DNA from: CAVOHU01 sp963817885
Lineage (GTDB): Bacteria > Acidobacteriota > Vicinamibacteria > Vicinamibacterales > JAKQTR01
Assembly (NCBI GenBank): GCA_963817885.1
Contig: CAWFQE010000007.1
Span: forward strand, 310,001 to 374,000
Length of the DNA: 64,000 nt
Reading direction: 5' to 3'
A program made the position numbers and the translations under genes. The notes beneath the pieces were generated by a model, which was not told where the DNA came from, searched no databases, and saw nothing but the letters and a program-made list of their open reading frames with translations. Of this stretch, positions 56,686 through 64,000 are shown one piece after another; the stretch's first letter is position 1; the number at the start of each line of letters is the position of its first letter.

Positions 56686-58287
56686 ATGCCGTTGGCATCC
56701 GTCCGCTGGTGGAATCGGTTGGCGTTCAAGCTGCCGGCGGTCATTGCGCTGGCCACGCTGGCCGGAAGCGCGGCGCTGGCGTTCCTGGGATTGCGGGCGC
56801 AGGAGGGGCACCTGCTCACCGAGGTGGTACGGGGAGCGGCGCTCTTCAGCGAAACGATCCGCAGCAGCACGTATCACGACATGCTGCTCGACCGCCGGGA
56901 GAATGCCTACCTCGTGATGCAGACCATCGGCAGCCAGACCGGCATCGAGAGGGTCCGGTTCTTCAACAAAGAGGGCCGGGTCACGTTCTCCACCGATCGC
57001 AATGAGATCGGCGCGATGGTCGACAAGCGGGCCGAGTCCTGCTACCAGTGCCACGAAGCGAATCGCCCGATCGAACGGCTCACGGTCCCGAGCCGGAGCC
57101 GGATCTACGAAACCAAGGGACATCGCGTGCTGAGCATGATCACGCCGATCTACAACGAGGCGGCGTGCTCGTCGGCGGCCTGCCATGTCCACCCGGAATC
57201 CAAGCGGGTGCTGGGCGTGATCGACATCGGCATCTCGCTGGCGGAGATCGATCGGGATCTCGGGGCGTTTCGCCGCAACAGCATCGTGATGTCCGCCATC
57301 GGCGTGCTGATCATGGGCGTCTTCGTGGCGCTGTTCGCGCAACGCTCTGTGGTCAGGCCCCTGCGCGGCCTCGTTCAGGCGACCCGGCAGGTGGCCACCG
57401 GCGACCTGCGGCAGCAGATCCACGTCGCGGGCAATGACGAGCTCGGGGCGCTGGAGTCCTCGTTCAACGAGATGCTCGAGGCGCTTTCAAGGTCGCGCGC
57501 GGAGCGGCTCCAGCTGCTCGAAACGCTCGAGCATCAGGTCGAAGAGCGGACGGCCGCCCTCAGGGAAGCCCAGGCGCAGCTGGTTCAGTCCGAGAAACTC
57601 TCGTCACTGGGCCGCCTGTCGGCGTCGATCGCCCACGAGATCAACAATCCGCTGGCGGGCATCCTGACCTACGCCAAGCTGCTCATCCGCACCCTTGAGG
57701 AGGGCGCCGTCGACGACCAGGGCCGGGCGACCTGCGTGCGTCAACTGCGCCTGGTCCAGCGCGAGACGGAGCGCTGCACCGCGATCGTCCGCAACCTCCT
57801 CGAGTTCGCGCGGCAGCGCCCTCTGACGCTCAAGCAGGTCGACGTGATGGCCGTGATCGACGAGGCCCTGAGCCTGATCGGTCACCAGGTCGCCCTCCAG
57901 AATGTCACCGTCGACAAGCACGCCGATCGGCTGCCGGTCATCCAGGCAGACTTTGGACAGCTGCGGCAGGCGTTCGTCAATATCATGCTCAACGCGTGCG
58001 AAGCCATGCAGCGAGGCGGAACGCTGACCATCGCCCCGCGCGTTCCGCCGGGCGACAACCAGGTGGAGATCACGTTCTCGGACACGGGGGTCGGGATCCC
58101 GCCTGATCGGCTCGCGAAGATCTTCGATCCTTTCTTCACGACGAAAGAGATGGGCACCGGGCTCGGCCTTTCCGTTGTGTACGGGATCATCGAACGGCAC
58201 GGTGGCAGCATCGACATCAAGAGCGAAGTCGGCAAGGGCACCCAGATGGTGGTCCGCCTGCCGGTCGCTGCCAGTGTCCAGGCGTAG
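56686..58287 (+). CDS. sensor histidine kinase with two c-type heme motifs in the periplasmic domain
   Basis: 533 aa from MPLASVRWW (an in-frame ATG at 56503 lies over the promoter and is rejected). TM1 about 14-36; sensor with CYQCH at 119-123 and C161-x4-C-H167; TM2 about 200-218; HAMP; coiled coil; HisKA with H317 in SIAHEINNPLAGILTYAK; HATPase with NIMLNACEA, DTGVGIP and GTGLGLSVVYGII. Two covalent hemes would let it read periplasmic redox state or a gas. The partner is the NtrC-type regulator two genes on. Confidence 0.9.
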   Translation: MPLASVRWWNRLAFKLPAVIALATLAGSAALAFLGLRAQEGHLLTEVVRGAALFSETIRSSTYHDMLLDRRENAYLVMQTIGSQTGIERVRFFNKEGRVTFSTDRNEIGAMVDKRAESCYQCHEANRPIERLTVPSRSRIYETKGHRVLSMITPIYNEAACSSAACHVHPESKRVLGVIDIGISLAEIDRDLGAFRRNSIVMSAIGVLIMGVFVALFAQRSVVRPLRGLVQATRQVATGDLRQQIHVAGNDELGALESSFNEMLEALSRSRAERLQLLETLEHQVEERTAALREAQAQLVQSEKLSSLGRLSASIAHEINNPLAGILTYAKLLIRTLEEGAVDDQGRATCVRQLRLVQRETERCTAIVRNLLEFARQRPLTLKQVDVMAVIDEALSLIGHQVALQNVTVDKHADRLPVIQADFGQLRQAFVNIMLNACEAMQRGGTLTIAPRVPPGDNQVEITFSDTGVGIPPDRLAKIFDPFFTTKEMGTGLGLSVVYGIIERHGGSIDIKSEVGKGTQMVVRLPVAASVQA

Positions 58288-58307
58288 GGCCGGAGAACAG
58301 GGACTCG

Positions 58308-58854
58308 ATGACCGCAGACGTGCACCTGTGGTGGATTGGCGCGGATGCGCCCGATCCGTCGGTCCTCGAACTCGCCCGGCAGAGCATCGAGCGCGTCTTC
58401 GGCGTGTCGGTTCGGACGTATCGAGGCGGCGAGCGGCCGACTCACGCGCTGGACCCCCGGCGCGGTCAGCACTCGTCGACCGAGATTCTCAGGTGGCTCG
58501 TCGGCCGCGGCGAGCCGGCCGGCCGCGTCCTGGCGATGACGGACATGGACCTGTTCATCCCCGTCCTGACCTTCGTCTATGGGGAGGCCCAGCTCGGCGG
58601 CACGGCCGCCGTCGTGTCGACCGCCAGGCTTTCGCCCGGCGCAAACGTCAAATCGCCCCAGGTGCTCTTCGCGGAGCGCGTCGTCAAGGAGTGCGTTCAC
58701 GAACTGGGTCATACCTTCGGGCTGCTCCACTGCGAGACCAGCGGCTGCGTCATGACCCGATCGGTCAGTCTGCTCGAAGTGGACGCGAAGGACATCGCAC
58801 TGTGCGCCGACTGTCGCGTGCGCTATCTCGATCTCAGGCAGAAGGGTGGAGACC

Positions 58855-58862
<8 letters not shown>
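58308..58862 (+). CDS. archaemetzincin-family zinc protease
   Basis: 184 aa. The diagnostic motif HEXXHxxGxxHCx4CxM is complete: HELGHTFGLLHCETSGCVM at about 127-145, with later CADC. Length agrees with archaemetzincins. Cytoplasmic by lack of signal peptide. It is placed between a kinase and its sigma-54 regulator, overlapping the regulator start by 8 bp. Substrate unknown. Confidence 0.9.
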
Positions 58863-60246
<1,384 letters not shown>

Positions 60247-60343
60247 CCGGCGCCGGCGGGCGGTGACACGACTTCTGCCTCGCGCCGCCGGGAGCTGGCG
60301 CGATCGGCGCCTGTTCGAACGCCGGTCCGTTGAGCTTGCCGAC

Positions 60344-60847
60344 TCAGGCCGCCTGCGCGGCGGCGGGCTGAGATCCGAGCACGCGGTCGAGGTCGAGGAG
60401 GATCTTCACCCGTCCCTTGACCTTGGCGACGCCCCGCAGGTAGTCGGTTTCGACCTGGCCGCCGAACTCCGGCGTGTCCTCGATTTCCTGTGCCGCGATG
60501 CTCAGCACCTCCGATACGGCGTCGACGATGACGCCCATCATCACGTTCATGGTTCCCAGCGCGACCTCCATCACGACGATGCAGGTCCTCTCGGTGTAGT
60601 CCTGCCAGCCGAGGCCGAACCGCAGGCGCAGGTCCACGACGGGAATCACCTTGCCTCGAAGGTTGATCACGCCGCGCACGTGCGCCGGAACCTGTGGAAC
60701 GGCCGTGACATCCATGATCTTGATGATTTCCCGCACTTTCAGCACCGGCACTCCGTACTCCTCAGCGCCCAGCGCAAAGGTCAGGTACTTCCCGGCCAGC
60801 GCGTGTTCCTGCCGTCCGGCACGACCGTCTTCAGCAACGCCACTCAT
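60344..60847 (-). CDS. cheW: chemotaxis coupling protein CheW
   Basis: 167 aa from MSGVAEDG. CheW fold: YLTFALGAEEYGVPVLKVREIIKIM, VPAHVRGVINLRGKVIPVVDLRLRFG, VMMGVIVDAVSEVLSI. No CheA or receptor is nearby, so it must work with proteins encoded elsewhere. It lies downstream of the kinase at 61060-62283 on the same strand, separated by about 210 bp. Confidence 0.92.
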   Translation of the reverse strand: MSGVAEDGRAGRQEHALAGKYLTFALGAEEYGVPVLKVREIIKIMDVTAVPQVPAHVRGVINLRGKVIPVVDLRLRFGLGWQDYTERTCIVVMEVALGTMNVMMGVIVDAVSEVLSIAAQEIEDTPEFGGQVETDYLRGVAKVKGRVKILLDLDRVLGSQPAAAQAA

Positions 60848-61059
60848 GCAGTCCTCCTGAACCTGGAGCTCGCTCGAGAACCCCGCACAGAATTCGACAC
60901 GCTTGCGCGGGTCGGCGTGTCCGGGGAGCCGCGCGGTTCTGCGACGCACCTTCGGAATTGGCCGAACCGGACCGACGCAATCCAGTAATCGGCGCGGGCC
61001 GGGCGGGCTTGAACTCGACCGGTGGATCGAAGGAGCGGGTGAAGGCGATCGAGAGCGGA

Positions 61060-62283
61060 TCAGGACATGGATTGGGGAAAGGCTACCGGCAGCTCGAACC
61101 AGAAGCGGGTTCCAATGCCGGGCTCCGATGACACCTGAATCATCGTGTCGTGCGCTTCGAGGATCAGCTTGACCAGCGCAAGGCCGAGCCCGGCCCCGCC
61201 CTGGCGACGCGTGGGGGACCCGTCGAGCTGGTGGAAGGGCTCGAACAACTCGGGGATTCGGTCCACCTCGATTCCCGAACCGGTGTCCTCGACAGAAACC
61301 TGAACGCGATCGCCTTGAGCAGCGGCGCGAATCCGCACGTGGCCGCCCGGCGGCGTGTACTTCAACGCGTTGTCCATCAACTGGTTCAGCACCCAGCGTA
61401 TCTTTTCAGGGTCGGCGACGACGGCGGGAAGCGAGGCCGGCGCCGCCACATCGAGCTCAACCTGTCGCTTGACGGCCCGGCTGCCGTGGTTGGCAGCCGC
61501 CCACTCGAGCACATCCGTAATCGAGAACGACGTCGTCTGGAGGAGCATCTCGCCGCGGGTGCCGGAGGCGAACTGAATGAGGTCGGCAATCAGCCGCTCG
61601 AGTTCCACGATTCCGCGGCTCATCACCTCGAGGGCCTGCGCCTGTTCCTCGGTCAGCGCCCCGAGGTCGCCGTTCGCCAGCAGCGAGTTGAATCCCTTGA
61701 TCTTCGTGAGCGGCGTCCTGAGCTCGTGCGACACGTTGCCGATGAAGTTCCCCTTCAACCTGTCCAGCTCCGACAGTTTCCGATAAGCCTCGCGCAGCTC
61801 GCGCGTTCTTTCCGCGACGCGCTCCTCGAGTTGCGCGTTCATCGTGCGCAACGTGGCCTGGAGCTCCTGGACCTGCTCGACACTTGCGACTTCGAGCTGA
61901 TGCCGGCTCAACACGCCGAGTTCCAGCAGCACTTGCCCGAGCGTCTTCCGCTGGTCCGAGGCCGACAGCTCGCGCTGCTTCGCCAACGCCTCCTGCAGTT
62001 GGGTCTCGGTGATGTAGCGCCTGCCGATCAGGAACTCTCCAAACCGGGGCAGCATGACGTCGCCGACATACGGCGTTCCCGGCTCGGCCGGCACCTGGCT
62101 GATCGCAAGACGCTCGGCGAGAGCCGAGTTGAGTTCCAGATCCATTCCGCACGCCGGGCAGGTGGCGTCGCGCGCGCTGACGCGCCCTCGGCAGCGCGGG
62201 CAGATCGCTTCCAGCTGCGCTTCAACCGGAGGCGTCGCCGCAGCGTCTTCAGGTTTTCCCGCGGGTGCCATGGCGTTGGACAT
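61060..62283 (-). CDS. cytoplasmic histidine kinase with zinc ribbon and MshEN-like domain
   Basis: 407 aa, no membrane helix. Zinc-ribbon CPRC-x10-CPAC at 29-46; a domain at about 75-140 of the MshEN type (FGEFLIGRRYITETQLQEALAKQ...LGQVLLELGVLSRHQLEVA); coiled coil; HisKA with H in FIGNVSHELRTPLTKIKGF; HATPase with LMDNALKYTPPGG, DTGSGIE and GGAGLGLALVKLI. MshEN domains can bind c-di-GMP, so this may be a c-di-GMP-responsive kinase (inference). No receiver partner adjacent. Confidence 0.82.
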   Translation of the reverse strand: MSNAMAPAGKPEDAAATPPVEAQLEAICPRCRGRVSARDATCPACGMDLELNSALAERLAISQVPAEPGTPYVGDVMLPRFGEFLIGRRYITETQLQEALAKQRELSASDQRKTLGQVLLELGVLSRHQLEVASVEQVQELQATLRTMNAQLEERVAERTRELREAYRKLSELDRLKGNFIGNVSHELRTPLTKIKGFNSLLANGDLGALTEEQAQALEVMSRGIVELERLIADLIQFASGTRGEMLLQTTSFSITDVLEWAAANHGSRAVKRQVELDVAAPASLPAVVADPEKIRWVLNQLMDNALKYTPPGGHVRIRAAAQGDRVQVSVEDTGSGIEVDRIPELFEPFHQLDGSPTRRQGGAGLGLALVKLILEAHDTMIQVSSEPGIGTRFWFELPVAFPQSMS

Positions 62284-62515
62284 GATACCCGGATCAGGCA
62301 GTGCCTGTCAGCGCCTCTGCCTGCTCGAGTCACCGCAGATCGGCTCGACTGACACCGTGAGTGATGAGTATTTGTACGGTGATATTGAATTGTTCAACTT
62401 GTCCGCGTTTGATGGGCAATTCCTGTTGTCTTGTGCCGCTGCGGCCCTTGAACGGACCCACTCGGCGATGAGTTCCTCAACACCACCCCGCGCATCGCCT
62501 GCCGCAATCGGCCTC

Positions 62516-62540
62516 AGACAATACCCGCAACGTATTGTCT
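62516..62540. promoter_or_regulatory. inverted repeat, likely activator-binding site
   Basis: Perfect 9-bp inverted repeat AGACAATAC - 7 nt - GTATTGTCT, 41 bp before the sigma-54 -24 element. The position and symmetry fit an enhancer for an NtrC-type activator, plausibly the one encoded at 58855-60246. Confidence 0.65.
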
Positions 62541-62580
62541 TAGAGATACTTATGAGCGCACGCCTGCGACGAATGGCCTC

Positions 62581-62596
62581 TGGCAGGGCCCTTGCT
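62581..62596 (+). promoter_or_regulatory. sigma-54 promoter of the hydrogenase operon
   Basis: TGGCAG-N5-TTGCT with 10 nt between GG and GC; predicted start about 20 nt before the ATG at 62629. Confidence 0.75.
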
Positions 62597-62628
62597 GACT
62601 GGAATAGCGGAGGGGAAGGGGCTTAAAG

Positions 62629-62853
62629 ATGTCCTGCCCGTATCTCAAGGAAGTCGTGATGCTGTTCTGTCAGGCCTATCCCATCAAGAAGATGGTGCCA
62701 CTCGACCGGATCGCGTCTGCGAATCCGTGCCTTGGCCAGGACTTCGAGGCGTGTCCCCTGTTCCAGGATGTGCTCGCCAAGATGCGCGCTCACACCCAGG
62801 CCAGCACGCGCCCCGTCGCCGACCAGCCGCACAGAACGGAGGTCTTCCGATGA
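62629..62853 (+). CDS. small cysteine-containing protein, first gene of the hydrogenase operon
   Basis: 74 aa, family not recognised. Four Cys (3, 14, 34, 42) with two CP pairs: MSCPYLKEVVMLFCQAYPIKK, then NPCLGQDFEACPLF. This could bind zinc or an Fe-S cluster. No membrane segment. It overlaps the next start by four bases (ATGA) and is the first product of the sigma-54 promoter, so a role in hydrogenase assembly or regulation is likely but unproven. Confidence 0.6.
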   Translation: MSCPYLKEVVMLFCQAYPIKKMVPLDRIASANPCLGQDFEACPLFQDVLAKMRAHTQASTRPVADQPHRTEVFR

Positions 62854-62924
62854 TCATCGGACTCCTGCTTGCTCTCGCCGGGCTCATGCTCGTTGGCGGC
62901 TCTTCGCTCGCGGCGTCCCACTGA
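62850..62924 (+). CDS. 24-residue single-helix membrane peptide
   Basis: MIIGLLLALAGLMLVGGSSL and four more residues: a single hydrophobic helix. It starts in an ATGA overlap with the upstream gene and lies before hybA with a normal gap. Too short for family assignment; a small membrane subunit or a leader peptide are both possible. Confidence 0.45.
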   Translation: MIIGLLLALAGLMLVGGSSLAASH

Positions 62925-62967
62925 CGAACGTGCAGGCCGACATCAACCGGTTAACGGAGAATCGGAC

Positions 62968-63879
62968 ATGAAACTCAGTCGTCGCACCTTTTTCAAGGTT
63001 GCCGGAGCCACGGGAGCTGCTGCCGTGGTCGCCGGCCCGGCGCCCGCGCGGGCGTCGGAACCGGCGGCGCTCAACGCCGAGCGCCGAGGCGTCCTGGTCG
63101 ACACGACGCTCTGCACCGGCTGCCGTGGCTGCGAGGCCGCCTGTGCCGAGGCCAATGGCCTGCCTGAACCCGGGATGGCGGCCAACCCGGCGGTCTTCGA
63201 TCACACCCGCACGACCGACACTCACACCTTCACCGTCGTCAACCGGGCGACGCAGCCGTCCGGCACGGATGCGGTTCGATTCGTCAAACGCCAGTGCATG
63301 CACTGCGTCGAACCGGCTTGCGCGTCGGCGTGCCTGGTGCGCGCGCTCGACAAGACGCCGACCGGTCCGGTCGTCTACAACAAGAGCCGCTGCCTCGGGT
63401 GCCGCTACTGCATGGTCGCCTGCCCGTTCGGCGTGCCGCGCTTCGAATACGAGAAGGCCGCGCCCTACATCCAGAAGTGCACCTTCTGCGCAGGACGCCA
63501 GGCGGAAGGCAAGGCGCCGGCGTGCGCCGAGGTCTGCCCCAGCGGCGCGCTGCAATTCGGCAAGCGCGAGGAACTCCTCGAAATCGCGCGCGAGCGTCTC
63601 TACCGCCCGGGCAGCAAGTATGTCCGCCACATCTACGGCGAACAGGAAGTCGGCGGCACCAGCTGGCTCTACATCACCGACGTGCCGTTCGACCGGCTCG
63701 GACTGCCGGCCGGACTGGGCTCTTATGCGTACTCGTCGCTGACCCAGGCCTCCCTGGCAGCGGTTCCGTTCGTGCTCACGCTCTGGCCACCGCTGCTGAT
63801 GGGGCTCTACACGTTCAGTCAACGGCGATCCGCGGCGGCCAAAGCCGAGTCCCATACCGAGGAGCACCACGATGAGTAA
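62968..63879 (+). CDS. hybA: hydrogenase 2 ferredoxin-like subunit HybA
   Basis: 303 aa. Tat signal SRRTFFKVAGATGAAAVVAG at the N-terminus; then four [4Fe-4S] Cys sets: CTGCRGCEAAC, CMHCVEPACASAC, CLGCRYCMVACPFG, and CTFCAGRQ...CAEVCPSGAL. A C-terminal helix (ASLAAVPFVLTLWPPLLMGLYTF) anchors it. It passes electrons between the hydrogenase small subunit and the HybB membrane subunit. It overlaps the next gene by 8 bp. Confidence 0.88.
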   Translation: MKLSRRTFFKVAGATGAAAVVAGPAPARASEPAALNAERRGVLVDTTLCTGCRGCEAACAEANGLPEPGMAANPAVFDHTRTTDTHTFTVVNRATQPSGTDAVRFVKRQCMHCVEPACASACLVRALDKTPTGPVVYNKSRCLGCRYCMVACPFGVPRFEYEKAAPYIQKCTFCAGRQAEGKAPACAEVCPSGALQFGKREELLEIARERLYRPGSKYVRHIYGEQEVGGTSWLYITDVPFDRLGLPAGLGSYAYSSLTQASLAAVPFVLTLWPPLLMGLYTFSQRRSAAAKAESHTEEHHDE

Positions 63880-64000
63880 CTCCATGGCGGCCACCGTCCC
63901 GTCGCGGAGCTGGATGTCCGAGAAGCTCTTCCTCGGCATGTCGGCGACCGGCTACGCCAAGAGCCTGGTGACGCCGGGCAACGCCGTGGTCGGGCTGATT
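63872..64000 (+). CDS. hybB: HybB/NrfD-family membrane subunit, N-terminal end (cut by window edge)
   Basis: First 43 codons only, ATG at 63872 overlapping the hybA stop. It contains MSEKLFLGMSATGYAKSLVT and TPGNAVVGLI, the start of the first NrfD-type helix, as in HybB. It would oxidise or reduce quinone in the membrane. The hydrogenase structural genes should follow outside the window. Confidence 0.75.
   Translation, partial: MSNSMAATVPSRSWMSEKLFLGMSATGYAKSLVTPGNAVVGLI

Larger units (their letters stand above)
62284..62628. other. divergent regulatory region between kinase (-) and hydrogenase genes (+)
   Basis: About 345 bp without a gene. AT-rich tract at 62350-62400 with a small palindrome (TTGAA-TTG-TTCAA), probably part of the kinase promoter. 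Right half holds the 9-bp inverted repeat and sigma-54 promoter listed separately. Confidence 0.6.

Overview
The window is about 64 kb of GC-rich bacterial chromosome. It carries one very long flagellar gene cluster (roughly 1-43 kb), then a [NiFe]-hydrogenase maturation, multiheme cytochrome and redox-signalling region (44-64 kb). CsrA/FliW control, class III sigma-28 and class II sigma-54 flagellar promoters, c-type-heme sensor kinases and a HybA/HybB hydrogenase module point to a motile, Gram-negative-type (P- and L-ring genes present) anaerobe or facultative anaerobe. An Acidobacteriota-like lineage is my inference from gene style; the sequence has no rRNA or other marker to settle it.

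Layout. 1-4.9 kb: the 3' end of one flagellin, two glycosyltransferase genes on the minus strand, and a complete second flagellin with a good sigma-28 promoter. 5.3-7.6 kb (+): fliD, fliS and a FliT-like gene. 7.5-39.6 kb (all minus, read right to left): flgB-flgC-fliE-fliF-fliG-fliH-fliI-fliJ-flgD-flgE-fliK-fliL-fliN-fliO-fliP-fliQ-fliR-flhB-flhA-flhF-flhG-fliA-fliM-fliN/Y, two small accessory genes, then flgF-flgG-flgA-flgH-flgI-flgJ(M23)-flgM-flgN-flgK-flgL-fliW-csrA-GNAT. 39.8-43.9 kb: a receiver protein (-) divergent from a sigma-54 activator, cheY, cheX and an HDOD gene (+). No motA/motB or chemoreceptor gene is present.

44.0-49.6 kb (+): hypF-hypC-hypD-hypE and a crotonase-fold gene, all overlapping. 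49.9-55.7 kb (+): a nine-heme cytochrome c, a membrane cytochrome b, a zinc peptidase, an unknown protein and a NarX/NarL-type pair whose kinase carries a CxxCH motif. 56.5-60.2 kb (+): a second kinase with two heme-c motifs, an archaemetzincin and an NtrC-type regulator, behind a sigma-54 promoter. 60.3-62.3 kb (-): cheW and a zinc-ribbon/MshEN kinase. 62.6-64.0 kb (+): two small proteins, hybA and the start of hybB, behind a sigma-54 promoter with an upstream inverted repeat.

Working together: six sigma-54 sites with the exact GG-N10-GC spacing sit before the flagellar, cytochrome, kinase and hydrogenase units, and two activators with GAFTGA-type loops are encoded here. Flagellin output is probably set by FlgM/FliA and FliW/CsrA. 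The hyp genes, cytochromes and heme kinases look like a periplasmic hydrogen/quinone electron-transfer system with its own redox sensing.

Caution: between about 10.3 and 43.4 kb most flagellar genes are interrupted by single-base indels although both flanks stay conserved. Coordinates for those genes are reconstructed gene limits, not open frames. A second prominent oddity is a ~100-bp three-hairpin repeat found twice, in opposite orientation, each copy butting against the stop codon of a flagellar gene.
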